Shown: positions 5,169 to 12,124, counted from the stretch's first letter. The stretch is DNA of 21,316 nucleotides from a virus (IMGVR_UViG_3300048446_000614:1-21316); one strand, 5' to 3'. Numbers and translations: made by a program. The notes: a model not told the origin generated them from the letters alone.

Positions 5169-7481
5169 ATGAATTTGCAAGAGTTTTTGGCTGTATTGCC
5201 AAACGACTGGGTGTTGGCTCCCATCTACAAGAAGGGCGCTCCAATGAAATCGGGGAAGCTTGCCACTGGCAAGAATCCTTTTGAGCCTTCTTTTGAAAAG
5301 CCATTCAACAAGCACGATGCAAAACTCGCCTGTGAGAAGAACCCAACGCTTGGTGCTGTTGGCTTGTTCACTGGTGTTCGTGGAGGTGGCATCGTCATCC
5401 TCGACATCGATAAGAACTTGGGTGTCCTCCAACGAAAATTTGGTGCAACCCTTGACGGCGCTCCCGTGGTCACCTCCACCAGAGCCAATGCGGCTAAATA
5501 CATCTTCAGAGTCGATGAAACTTTGTGGGGGGAAGTAAGCGGTTGGGGCCACTCTGATGAGCATGCCGATGGGTACGAAGTACTTTGGGGGCCTCAGGGG
5601 CTTATTTATGGCGATTACCCAGGCTCTAGCGATGGCAAGTGGGGTATTGGCTCCTACAGCTTTGAAGGTGACCCTGATAACGTTCCAGCTGCACCGGATT
5701 GGTTGATTGCTGAGATGAAGGCGGCGAAGAAGCCGACCGGATTCCTCAAGAACAAGACGGCGCTTGACCTGAGTGATCGGACTGAAGATGAGATCGCTGA
5801 GATCATCAAGGACTGCACGACTGTTATCGAGAATCGTGGTTCTGGTCAGCGTGATCACTGGGTGAAGATTGGCATGGCCATTCACTCGGTGTTGCCCAAT
5901 GAGAAAGGGCTTGAGTTGTGGTCGGATTGGTCGCGTAAGGATGCTGAGTTTGCTGATGAGTGGGAGAAGGGCAATCCCTGTGAGCAGACCTGGAACTCGT
6001 TCAAGCCTGGTTCTGTTGGGCTGGGTTCACTGATTTGGCAGGCAGATAGGGCTGACCCCAAGCGGACTCGGTTTGATGAGAAGACGAAGAAGATTCTTGA
6101 GACTGCAGAGGCTGCGATTCAGCGCACCAGGGAAGTTGTTCTCACTTTTGATGAGGTGATTCGTCGTGGCATGGCGATTTATGAGGGTGACGATGTTGCT
6201 CGCATGAATTACGAGTTGCACGCTTTGGCGATGGAAGCTCGTTACAAAGATCAATCGGGTGTGGAGAAGCTGCTGCTTGACCACATGACTCAGAAGAACA
6301 AAGGACAGCGTCATTCGATGGCTGAGGCCACTGTTGAGCAGCGTGAATTTTTGATTCCTGGTCTGTTGCCTAGTCCTTACAGCGTTCTGTTTTTTGGTGA
6401 CGGTGGTAGTGGCAAGTCAGCTACAGCCATTGCGTTGATGAAGCACGTTGTGGATGGGATTCCTTTTTCGTTGAAGGAGCAGAGCGTTCCAGTGAAATCT
6501 GGTCCGGTGATTTATTTCAACGGAGACATGAGTGGGGCTGACTTCAAAAATGAGTACGACCTACACGAGATCAAAAATTCTCACCTGTTCCATTTCGAGC
6601 CTGATTTCAACCTCTACAGGCGGATGCAGTTTGTTCGGACGATGAATGAGGTCAAGCCGGTGATGATCTGCATTGACTCGCTCTCTAGCTGTTCTGGCGC
6701 TAAGGCTGGGGATGAGAACAAGGCTGAATTTGCTCAACCGATTTACTGGTTGAACAACAACAACGGCACTCTGTGGCCTGCCTGCACAATTGTGATTCTC
6801 CATCACCAGGCCAAGCATGGTGGCTATAGGGGCTCAACAGCCATCACGGCAGCTGTTAGTGAGGTGTGGAACATCACTGAGCCAAAGAAGGATTCAGGCC
6901 TCTCAGCGGACCAGCGAGTGATCACCATCGGCAAGAGCCGGATGAATCGCAAGGGTGAAACCTTGATTCAGAGTCAGCTGGACGATTTGACGATCCACGT
7001 AAAAGAGATTGCTCGATCGGAAGAGACTCAAACCAAAGCTGGTTCCATTGGTGAGCGAGTCATGAATCGGTTGATGACCTCCGAGACGTGGATGAGCCGT
7101 GCTGACCTCAACAGCGATCCTTTGGTTGGTGGTTCTGTTTCAGCAATCAAGAAAACGCTCCAGCGATTAGAGGCTCGTGGAGTTGTTGAGGTGAAAGAAG
7201 AGAAGGCTTCTCAAGGTTTACCTCTCAAGCTCTATAGGGTTCTTCTCGCGCACGCGCAGGGGGAGAGCCAAGAGGGGGGACAACCACCCCAAACCCCTAG
7301 TGAAAACAGGGCATCTGAAAGGGGACACGGAACAGTAAAAGAAGTGAAATCGGAAGACTGTCCCCTTTCAGAATCCAGCACTGGAGCGCCTTCTGATGCT
7401 GCTGATGATGTGTCCCTTTATTCCCGCGCGAGGAGTGAGGAGGAGCTGAACAGCACTTTGGATCAGAGCGTCTGGGATTGA
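5169..7481 (+). CDS. bifunctional primase-polymerase / RecA-fold helicase, 770 aa
   Basis: Synthesises primers and unwinds DNA at the phage fork. The N-terminal prim-pol domain (about 1-180) has the metal-binding pair Asp79 and Asp81 in VILDID, the strand VVTSTRANAAKYIFRV and the LWGPQGLIYGDYPGS segment. A PriCT-type linker domain follows at about 205-295 (RDHWVKIGMAIHS ... WEKGNPCEQTWNSF). The helicase core has Walker A GDGGSGKS (410-417), Walker B MICIDSL with Asp503, and the sensor-like HHQAKHGGYRGSTAI. A winged-helix-like part (about 635-690) precedes a roughly 80-residue Ser/Glu-rich disordered tail. The ATG at 5169 has only GGATTGTAACGC before it, so no strong Shine-Dalgarno. The gene is divergent to the ssDNA-binding gene. 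Confidence 0.9.
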   Translation: MNLQEFLAVLPNDWVLAPIYKKGAPMKSGKLATGKNPFEPSFEKPFNKHDAKLACEKNPTLGAVGLFTGVRGGGIVILDIDKNLGVLQRKFGATLDGAPVVTSTRANAAKYIFRVDETLWGEVSGWGHSDEHADGYEVLWGPQGLIYGDYPGSSDGKWGIGSYSFEGDPDNVPAAPDWLIAEMKAAKKPTGFLKNKTALDLSDRTEDEIAEIIKDCTTVIENRGSGQRDHWVKIGMAIHSVLPNEKGLELWSDWSRKDAEFADEWEKGNPCEQTWNSFKPGSVGLGSLIWQADRADPKRTRFDEKTKKILETAEAAIQRTREVVLTFDEVIRRGMAIYEGDDVARMNYELHALAMEARYKDQSGVEKLLLDHMTQKNKGQRHSMAEATVEQREFLIPGLLPSPYSVLFFGDGGSGKSATAIALMKHVVDGIPFSLKEQSVPVKSGPVIYFNGDMSGADFKNEYDLHEIKNSHLFHFEPDFNLYRRMQFVRTMNEVKPVMICIDSLSSCSGAKAGDENKAEFAQPIYWLNNNNGTLWPACTIVILHHQAKHGGYRGSTAITAAVSEVWNITEPKKDSGLSADQRVITIGKSRMNRKGETLIQSQLDDLTIHVKEIARSEETQTKAGSIGERVMNRLMTSETWMSRADLNSDPLVGGSVSAIKKTLQRLEARGVVEVKEEKASQGLPLKLYRVLLAHAQGESQEGGQPPQTPSENRASERGHGTVKEVKSEDCPLSESSTGAPSDAADDVSLYSRARSEEELNSTLDQSVWD
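7315..7371. repeat. perfect 13-bp inverted repeat inside the helicase tail
   Basis: CTGAAAGGGGACA (7315-7327) and TGTCCCCTTTCAG (7359-7371) are exact reverse complements, 31 nt apart. Near-copies of the half-site lie at about 7275-7281 (GGGGACA) and 7409-7417 (TGTCCCTTT). They fall in the part coding the disordered C-terminal tail, just upstream of the promoter at 7485. Confidence 0.8.
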
Positions 7482-7484
7482 GGG

Positions 7485-7514
7485 TTGACACGGTGCGGAA
7501 GGTGTGTTTATTAT
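7485..7514 (+). promoter_or_regulatory. strong sigma70-type promoter with operator-like repeats
   Basis: TTGACA (7485-7490), an 18-bp spacer and TATTAT (7509-7514) make the best classic promoter in the window. AAGGTGTG (7499-7506) lies in the spacer, and its reverse complement CACACCTT occurs twice downstream (7534-7541 and 7543-7550), as if a dimeric repressor or activator bound there. Confidence 0.75.
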
Positions 7515-7556
7515 CAGCCCATGCCACACAAGGCACACCTTTCACACCTTTCACCG

Positions 7557-8153
7557 ATGAACTTTCAAGACGAGCCTCGTTCCACCACTGGAGTGGTACT
7601 TCCAGAACTTGAGATCACTGCAGTTGAAGTACAGGCATTGCTGGCTGATCCTTCAGGACACGGCATGAGCAATTACTTGATTGAGCACGCTCCACAGTTT
7701 GTTATGAGTGGCGGCTGTCTTCGCACCCCTTATCGGGTTCTTTGGTACGCCGAGAATCTTGGCTTGGCCAAGAACACCTACAGCGGTCAGCACAAGGACA
7801 GCTACACCGTCCGCCTTCGTGACGTTCTCGATCAGGTCAACCAGTCAAATGCTTCTAACGGTAAGAAGACCGTTGCAATGGGAACTGTGCTCAACGGTCT
7901 TTCTCCTTTGGCAAAGACGCTGCTTCAAGCTTTCAAAGTCAAGGTTTTGATCAATCGTCAAGACGAAACGATCAAGATCCTTAGCGAAGCTTTTGCGGCC
8001 AACATGTTCACCAACATGAGAGCTGATGCTGAACGCATCTTCAAGCGTTACAACGATGTGATTGAGCAAGCCAATGCTGTTGGCGTTCCAACGAAAGGCT
8101 TGATTGCTGGCACAGAAGTAGAGCGCACAGCACGTTTAGTTGCTGCTGCCTGA
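7557..8153 (+). CDS. hypothetical protein, 198 aa
   Basis: The start chosen is ATG 7557 (MNFQDEPRS). The open frame runs back to a TTG at 7485, but that base is the first of the promoter's -35; ATG 7521 would give a nearly leaderless message. The protein is helix-rich (APQFVMSGGCLRTPYRVLWYAENLG, VRLRDVLDQVNQ, MRADAERIFKRYNDVIEQAN). No family is recognised and no membrane segment is seen. Its strong promoter and flanking repeat boxes suggest high, regulated expression, so a DNA-associated or regulatory role is possible. A GGGGCT/AGCCCC hairpin follows. Confidence 0.6.
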   Translation: MNFQDEPRSTTGVVLPELEITAVEVQALLADPSGHGMSNYLIEHAPQFVMSGGCLRTPYRVLWYAENLGLAKNTYSGQHKDSYTVRLRDVLDQVNQSNASNGKKTVAMGTVLNGLSPLAKTLLQAFKVKVLINRQDETIKILSEAFAANMFTNMRADAERIFKRYNDVIEQANAVGVPTKGLIAGTEVERTARLVAAA

Positions 8154-8163
8154 ATTAATTAAC

Positions 8164-8181
8164 TGGGGCTTCTCAGCCCCA
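8164..8181 (+). promoter_or_regulatory. intercistronic hairpin without T-run
   Basis: TGGGGCT-TCTC-AGCCCCA forms a perfect 7-bp stem between two + genes, with no following T-run. Partial termination or protection of the upstream RNA end is likely. Confidence 0.55.
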
Positions 8182-8200
8182 AACACAATCTCCTCTCGAC

Positions 8201-9256
8201 ATGACAACAACAACAATCATCCCCGCAGAAGGGCAGGTAACTGACTTGCTCGATTCTCCGATGACCGCATCAGAGAAAGCCCGTCGCATCGAAATCGAAG
8301 CTACATGTAGCGGTCAGACACTTGCTAGGGCTAAGGGCTTACTCAGCATCTATCAGGATCGCCTGTTCCGTGGCGATAACGGTGGCTGCACCTGGGGCGA
8401 GTACCTGAAGAACGACGCGTGCCGCTTGGGTTACTCCGAACTGGATACAACTAACGCAAGTAATGAGTTGAACTGGTGCGTGCTGTGCATAGCCATCGAC
8501 AAGTGGAATGCAGAAAACCCCAGCAAGTACCTGGAGTATCCACGCACTCGCAACTACATGCGGGGATGGACCACGTTATTTGACCGCAAATCTGAAAAAG
8601 GCGGTGGCATTTCTTACCTTCCTTTTGTTGCTGACGAGCCTGCTGCTGTTGCACTCAAGGTTTGGAAAACAGCCTGCTTTAAGTCAGGCGACGTTCCAAC
8701 ACTGAGCCAGTCTCTATCCATTGGTGCTGCTGCTCGCGATCAAGGTTTAGGCAGAGTTTCACGATCAGGAGAAGGGCGTGGAGATTTTTCTTTGATGCAC
8801 AAAGATCGCATCAAAGACAACTCACACAACGGGTTTGATCCGAACGAGCAGGAGCCTGTGGATCGGGTGATCGATCCAGAGGTGTTGCGTCAGGCGGAGG
8901 ATGCCAGGGCTGCGCGGGAGCACGCTAAGGCTGACCCCCGTGACATCAAGCCGCTCCAAAAGCATGACCCCATTCCGATGAATGAGGCGGAGACCTACTG
9001 CAACATGATGGGTCGCCTACAGATGGAGGCTCAACAGTTGCGGGTGTGGGTTGAGGGTCGCCTTAATCTGTACGGCACTGACGGGCTTAACGCACTACGC
9101 AACGGCATTGATCTTGGTATCTACTCCGTGTCTGATGACGTGGAGCGCATCACCGCTATCCGCAAGGATCTTGAAAACGTCCTTGACCTGCTAACTGACC
9201 ACATTGAGCCGGGTGAGCTTTCACCTAATTCCTACAACGCCGAACCCTCGGCATAA
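8201..9256 (+). CDS. hypothetical replication-arm protein, 351 aa
   Basis: The start is ATG 8201 (MTTTTIIPAEGQ), with no Shine-Dalgarno. No family is recognised. The N-terminal half (about 20-130) is helical, with TLARAKGLLSIYQDRLF and TWGEYLKND, which vaguely recalls phage proteins with a DUF3102-like start. The middle is hydrophilic, Asp/Arg-rich and probably disordered (about 175-245). The C-terminal part (about 250-335) is a long helical region that could form a coiled coil (MNEAETYCNMMGRLQMEAQ, VERITAIRKDLENVLDLL). It sits between two hairpin-flanked unknown genes, so a shared transcript with the 198-aa gene is likely. Confidence 0.6.
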   Translation: MTTTTIIPAEGQVTDLLDSPMTASEKARRIEIEATCSGQTLARAKGLLSIYQDRLFRGDNGGCTWGEYLKNDACRLGYSELDTTNASNELNWCVLCIAIDKWNAENPSKYLEYPRTRNYMRGWTTLFDRKSEKGGGISYLPFVADEPAAVALKVWKTACFKSGDVPTLSQSLSIGAAARDQGLGRVSRSGEGRGDFSLMHKDRIKDNSHNGFDPNEQEPVDRVIDPEVLRQAEDARAAREHAKADPRDIKPLQKHDPIPMNEAETYCNMMGRLQMEAQQLRVWVEGRLNLYGTDGLNALRNGIDLGIYSVSDDVERITAIRKDLENVLDLLTDHIEPGELSPNSYNAEPSA

Positions 9257-9260
9257 GGAA

Positions 9261-9280
9261 AGGGGTGCGCTAACACCCCT
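9261..9280 (+). promoter_or_regulatory. intercistronic hairpin without T-run
   Basis: AGGGGTG-CGCTAA-CACCCCT forms a perfect 7-bp stem just after the 351-aa gene. It is the same kind of element as at 8164-8181. Confidence 0.55.
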
Positions 9281-9312
9281 CTCAACGATCCAACCCTTTC
9301 ACAAATTAGATC

Positions 9313-9879
9313 ATGTCTATTCTTGCCACAATCCAACGCCTAATTCAAGGCAGTCCAGACGCGCAAGCTGCTACCTCAAGAATGATTGAGATTTTGGCAG
9401 CAGAAGCAATCAAGAGTGGTCAACCTGATGCTCTTGTTGCAGTTGCAGCGCAATGGGAGAACCTGCTTGAGGGTAGTACAAACGCATTAATGCCAGCCGC
9501 TACTTCTTCTTTTGACGATCCGATTAATTTCACGACAGCAGAAGAGCTAAAACCTGTTGTTATTTATGTACTGCAGCAATGCTATTTAGGTGGCGTTGTT
9601 GAGGTAACTAACGGAACAATCAAAAAAGGTATTAACACCCGTATTTTAAATACTGGTGGGTGGAAAGATGGAGATCTGCAAGACAGCGATCCAAAGCCTG
9701 GTGTCCAACCTCTGTGGCATAAAACTCTTTCTCAAGCTTTATATGAGATGCGCCAAACAGGAGACATTAGTAACGATCCAAGAGCTTGGCGTACTTACAG
9801 GCTTGCGCCCCAGCATCTGCCTTTGCTTCCTGGAACGCAAGAGCCTAAGCAGTTGACCGCTTGGGAGGAAGTTGCGTAG
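9313..9879 (+). CDS. hypothetical protein with winged-helix-like C-terminus, 188 aa
   Basis: The start is ATG 9313 (MSILATIQRLIQ). The N-terminal 60 residues are Ala-rich helices. The segment ELKPVVIYVLQQCYLGG followed by PLWHKTLSQALYEMRQTG and DPRAWRTYRLAP resembles the winged-helix fold found at the start of Mrr-like proteins (W-x-x-x-x-x-x-A-L-x-x-M-R-Q-x-G, then W-R-x-Y-R-L). No nuclease domain follows, so any link to restriction enzymes is only fold-level. DNA binding is a plausible role. The stop codon lies in a UUCG hairpin. Confidence 0.5.
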   Translation: MSILATIQRLIQGSPDAQAATSRMIEILAAEAIKSGQPDALVAVAAQWENLLEGSTNALMPAATSSFDDPINFTTAEELKPVVIYVLQQCYLGGVVEVTNGTIKKGINTRILNTGGWKDGDLQDSDPKPGVQPLWHKTLSQALYEMRQTGDISNDPRAWRTYRLAPQHLPLLPGTQEPKQLTAWEEVA

Positions 9880-9893
9880 CCCTTCGGGGTTTC
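9878..9893 (+). terminator. short UUCG tetraloop hairpin with partial T-run
   Basis: AGCCC-TTCG-GGGTTTCT begins in the TAG stop of the 188-aa gene. The stem is short and the T-run imperfect, so termination is probably partial. A promoter begins 3 nt later. Confidence 0.5.
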
Positions 9894-9895
9894 TG

Positions 9896-9904
9896 TGCTA
9901 TTGT
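9896..9904 (+). promoter_or_regulatory. extended -10 promoter TGCTATTGT
   Basis: TGCTATTGT lies 26 nt before ATG 9931 and directly after a hairpin. It is the same element as at 1408, 2124, 11544 and 15710. Confidence 0.55.
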
Positions 9905-9930
9905 AATCGAGTCCAACCAATTCACCACTC

Positions 9931-10098
9931 ATGACTTACGTCCATCCAAAAAACGAGCCCATGGAAGCCCTGCTCTCCAAGCAGATGGGCATGAAATGGC
10001 TATCTGTAGACGCAAGGGCGACACGTCGCCTCCGAGAACGTCTGAACGCACCAAAGAGCGGAAAGCGTGCAGCACTAAAGCAAGGTTTTGGTGCCTGA
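9931..10098 (+). CDS. small basic protein, 55 aa
   Basis: ATG 9931 to TGA 10096-10098 codes a 55-residue basic protein: MTYVHPKNEPMEALLSKQ, then a helix rich in Arg/Lys (DARATRRLRERLNAPKSGKR) and a short tail QGFGA. No family is recognised; a nucleic-acid-binding role is possible from charge alone. A clean extended -10 promoter lies 26 nt upstream, which supports it as a real gene. No Shine-Dalgarno precedes the ATG. Confidence 0.6.
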   Translation: MTYVHPKNEPMEALLSKQMGMKWLSVDARATRRLRERLNAPKSGKRAALKQGFGA

Positions 10099-10137
10099 CA
10101 CCCCGCACATTTTTACTAACTTCTCTTTTTAACCACC

Positions 10138-10428
10138 ATGGAAACATTTGAATTCCCGCATTCGCTGCTGGATCGCGCCAGGCAAATCACGCTTGCTGAC
10201 CTACTTGATACACCGTTCACTCAGCCCTGGGCAGTGTCCATGATGTGTAACAGTACCAACCCCTCTACGACGCCTGCACATGAGGACACAGCGTCTGAGT
10301 TGCTGGAGTTCAAGCTGACTCAGCTGGTGCGTTCCATCCCTACCTCCGAGCGCAATGAGCTGTTCAAAATGTGCAGCACTATGATTTCCGCTCGTCGTGA
10401 AGAAGGCCGTACCCCCAAGAAAAAATGA
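10138..10428 (+). CDS. hypothetical protein, 96 aa
   Basis: The start is ATG 10138 (METFEFPHSLLDRARQ), preceded by a pyrimidine-rich leader ending AACCACC. The N-terminal 35 residues are helical; a Thr/Ser-rich linker (CNSTNPSTTPAHEDTA) leads to a second helical segment (ELLEFKLTQLVRSIPTSERN) and a basic end (RREEGRTPKKK). No family is recognised. The stop overlaps the start of the next gene as ATGA, so the two are coupled and may act together. Confidence 0.6.
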   Translation: METFEFPHSLLDRARQITLADLLDTPFTQPWAVSMMCNSTNPSTTPAHEDTASELLEFKLTQLVRSIPTSERNELFKMCSTMISARREEGRTPKKK

Positions 10429-10667
10429 AAGAGATCAGACTTCGTCTTAGTGAGACCGACCTGGCAGTTCTTGACCATGAATCAGCACAGACAGGGTTAT
10501 CACGCGCAGACCTTCTGCGCTGCAGAGCAACGGCATCCAGGCGCTACGATCCCTCGTCGTATGCGCTCTTGGTCAGCAAAGCAGCTCGCATCGCTGATCT
10601 CCCACGTAGTCAGGTGGAACGGATCGTCAACTTTACGTTTGTTGAACTTATGGGGTCGGGTGGGTAG
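10425..10667 (+). CDS. ribbon-helix-helix (CopG/Arc-like) small DNA-binding protein, 80 aa
   Basis: The N-terminal 35 residues fit a ribbon-helix-helix: a beta strand with alternating polar residues (KEIRLRLSE), then TDLAVLDHESAQTG, then SRADLLRCRA with the G-x-S-R-A-D-L turn typical of CopG-like regulators. The C-terminal half is helical and could form the dimer or oligomer. It starts inside the stop of the 96-aa gene (ATGA). Its 3' end overlaps the - strand 60-aa gene by 20 nt. It is a likely repressor of a nearby promoter; the target is unknown. Confidence 0.6.
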   Translation: MKEIRLRLSETDLAVLDHESAQTGLSRADLLRCRATASRRYDPSSYALLVSKAARIADLPRSQVERIVNFTFVELMGSGG

Positions 10668-10830
10668 GCAACCAACCTTTAGTAACAAGCTCTTCCACCG
10701 TGTCTTGCTGATGAAGATACAGGGAGAGCAGGTCAGTTCCGATCTTCTGGAGCGTATCTACGTCGCGACACGTTTGAAGCTGTCTCTTCATCCGTTCCAG
10801 CTCGAAGAGGCGTCTAGTGGAGAGCGTCAT
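10648..10830 (-). CDS. small two-helix protein on the opposite strand, 60 aa
   Basis: The frame reads MTLSTRRLFELERMKRQL, QTCRDVDTLQKIGTDLL, SLYLHQQDTVEELV and ends TKGWLPTHPTP. Hydrophobic residues are spaced as in two amphipathic helices, which is far more protein-like than the + strand frame over the same bases. It is the only - strand gene seen between 5.2 and 17.4 kb. The pattern L-x-x-L-Y ... E-E-L-V-x-K-x-W recalls the short cyanobacterial NblA proteins (phycobilisome degradation adaptors, also carried by some freshwater cyanophages), but there is a three-residue gap in that comparison and I do not claim homology. No Shine-Dalgarno precedes ATG 10830, and its promoter would lie in the following + gene. 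Confidence 0.5.
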   Translation of the reverse strand: MTLSTRRLFELERMKRQLQTCRDVDTLQKIGTDLLSLYLHQQDTVEELVTKGWLPTHPTP

Positions 10831-10854
10831 AATGGCTGTAGAAGCGAGGACGAA

Positions 10855-11139
10855 ATGGAGGAGGAGGAATCAGTCGTTTTTTCAACGCTGGATTACTACT
10901 CCGCCAGCGAAATCCCTGGCGTTCTAGCCATCGTAAGGTTCACCACTTCGGACGACCACGAGCGTGTGTTTGACGTGACGGAAGTCGTCTATACAGACAC
11001 TCCTGAGGGCTACTGCAAGCTTGAGGAGGACGTTCCAGTGGCTCTGGCTAATGGGATTGACGTTTCAGTCTTGTCCCACATCGACCCGGAGCTGCTCCCA
11101 GAGATTAATGCGTTTCTCATCGACGCCACTGAAGTGTGA
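10855..11139 (+). CDS. hypothetical acidic protein, 94 aa
   Basis: The start chosen is ATG 10855 (MEEEESVVFSTL), which has a Shine-Dalgarno-like GAGG eight bases upstream. The open frame runs back to 10450, but that part shadows the ribbon-helix-helix gene and the - strand 60-aa gene, with an unnatural His/Arg/Trp-rich composition. The protein is strongly acidic and beta-rich (GVLAIVRFTTSD, VFDVTEVVYTDT), ending in DPELLPEINAFLIDATEV. No family is recognised. Strong negative charge is common in phage anti-host or DNA-mimic proteins, but that is not shown here. Confidence 0.55.
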   Translation: MEEEESVVFSTLDYYSASEIPGVLAIVRFTTSDDHERVFDVTEVVYTDTPEGYCKLEEDVPVALANGIDVSVLSHIDPELLPEINAFLIDATEV

Positions 11140-11231
11140 TAACGTAATGGGGTACATTTTCTTGGAGGAGATGCAACCCGTTATTTGATCAGTTAGTTTC
11201 TTCATCTCAATCATCACGTCACCGGATGTAT

Positions 11232-11262
11232 AACCTAGAGATTGGTCATCTCTAGGTTTTTT
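11232..11262 (+). terminator. strong rho-independent terminator
   Basis: AACCTAGAGAT, a 5-nt loop and ATCTCTAGGTT form an 11-bp perfect stem that runs into six T. Only five bases separate the T-run from the GTG start of the next gene, so the hairpin may also lie in that gene's leader. Confidence 0.9.
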
Positions 11263-11267
11263 ACTGC

Positions 11268-11546
11268 GTGAAGGTTATTGAGTTTGAAGGCAACGAGAGA
11301 GGTTGTCTCTTCACGTACCACAGGGTTAGGGAGGGCCCGAACTACTTCGTGGGCTACTACAAGAACTCGTCCCAGCTGTTTTATGACCCAAAGAATGCGT
11401 GGCGCATGATGGGTGTGGCCAAGTTTACGGATATGGGCAAAGCCTTAAAAGACTGGTGCGTCGAGATGGATGCGACCTACGGTGCGGATGCCAAAGAAGG
11501 TTACGCAGATGGGTCGTTCGCGGGTGACACCAAAACGATTGTGTGA
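11268..11546 (+). CDS. hypothetical protein, 92 aa
   Basis: The start is GTG 11268 (read as Met-KVIEFEGNERG). No in-frame ATG occurs until deep in the protein, and the N-terminal sequence already looks like a folded beta strand. The protein is aromatic-rich (LFTYHRV, YFVGYYKNSSQLFYDP, WRMMGVAKF), then helical (GKALKDWCVEMDATYG). No family is recognised. The start lies five bases after a strong terminator, so expression needs read-through or a promoter inside the terminator region (a TATAAC at 11229-11234 is the only candidate). The stop at 11544 is part of the next promoter. Confidence 0.55.
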   Translation: MKVIEFEGNERGCLFTYHRVREGPNYFVGYYKNSSQLFYDPKNAWRMMGVAKFTDMGKALKDWCVEMDATYGADAKEGYADGSFAGDTKTIV

Positions 11547-11552
11547 TATTGT
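11544..11552 (+). promoter_or_regulatory. extended -10 promoter TGATATTGT
   Basis: TGATATTGT starts in the TGA stop of the preceding gene and lies 25 nt before ATG 11578. No -35 is seen. Confidence 0.55.
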
Positions 11553-11577
11553 ATGGGAGTCCAATACTCCAGCTATC

Positions 11578-11829
11578 ATGACTGTTCTTCAGATCCACAA
11601 CTTCGAGATTCTTTCTGAGGACGCTGGCACGTATGCCTACATCTCAGCTGACGTTGACGTTGTAGTGAGCTGCACTTCTTACGGTGAGCAGACCATTGTT
11701 GCTACTGCTTGCGAAGCTAAGGTTCTGCTGTCTGACGACACTGATCTCGATGCGCTCCAGCACGCTGCCGAGCAGATGGAGCTCGCAGAAGACGTTGCTC
11801 TCTGGGATTACATCGACAACCCCTTCTGA
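11578..11829 (+). CDS. hypothetical acidic protein, 83 aa
   Basis: The start is ATG 11578 (MTVLQIHNFEIL), 25 nt after the TGATATTGT promoter. The longer frame back to 11470 overlaps the preceding gene and is not used. The first 50 residues are beta-rich (YAYISADVDVVVSCTSYGEQTIVATACEAKVLL); then comes an acidic helix (DLDALQHAAEQMELAEDVALWDYID). There is no signal peptide and no recognised family. Confidence 0.6.
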   Translation: MTVLQIHNFEILSEDAGTYAYISADVDVVVSCTSYGEQTIVATACEAKVLLSDDTDLDALQHAAEQMELAEDVALWDYIDNPF

Positions 11830-11834
11830 TGTAG

Positions 11835-11840
11835 TACACT
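11835..11840 (+). promoter_or_regulatory. -10-like TACACT before the 86-aa gene
   Basis: GTAGTACACT follows the preceding stop by 5 nt; 23 nt then lead to ATG 11864. The leader is AATCACCTACCGACC. It resembles the site at 2970. Confidence 0.4.
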
Positions 11841-11863
11841 ATCCAAGTAATCACCTACCGACC

Positions 11864-12124
11864 ATGACTAGCCCTTACACGACCAACAACATCTACGAGA
11901 TGAACATCGACCGTCTCCTCTATACGTTCCAGCAGCGTATGCGCGTGCTTGTCAAAGCCGAGCAAGGCAAGCACATGATGGATGCTTACGACGGTGGCTT
12001 CCTTGACATCATCGAGAATGAGATCATGCCGAACGTTGATCACATCGTTGATTGGGAGCCTTCGGACGATGAGATAATAGAAAACAACCCTTGTGGTGTG
12101 GCGTGGCACGATGGCTGCAGATGA
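11864..12124 (+). CDS. hypothetical protein, 86 aa
   Basis: The start is ATG 11864 (MTSPYTTNNIYEMN), supported by the CTACC leader. The protein has a helical segment (DRLLYTFQQRMRVLVKAEQG), then an acidic C-terminal third (DWEPSDDEIIENN). No family is recognised. Its end overlaps the DUF3310 gene by 14 nt, so it belongs to the polymerase transcript. Confidence 0.6.
   Translation: MTSPYTTNNIYEMNIDRLLYTFQQRMRVLVKAEQGKHMMDAYDGGFLDIIENEIMPNVDHIVDWEPSDDEIIENNPCGVAWHDGCR

Noticed and set aside
5154-5885. Long - strand frame (243 codons) opposite the primase gene
   Set aside because: It is the mirror of conserved prim-pol coding sequence and has no protein-family features.
10450-10854. N-terminal extension of the 94-aa protein frame (and an ATG at 10711)
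   Set aside because: It shadows the ribbon-helix-helix gene and the - strand 60-aa gene and has a His/Arg/Trp-rich, unnatural composition; ATG 10855 has a Shine-Dalgarno-like GAGG.
11169-11188. Possible leader peptide (GGAGGAG then ATG CAA CCC GTT ATT TGA)
   Set aside because: Only five codons, with the Shine-Dalgarno touching the ATG; no repeated regulatory codons.
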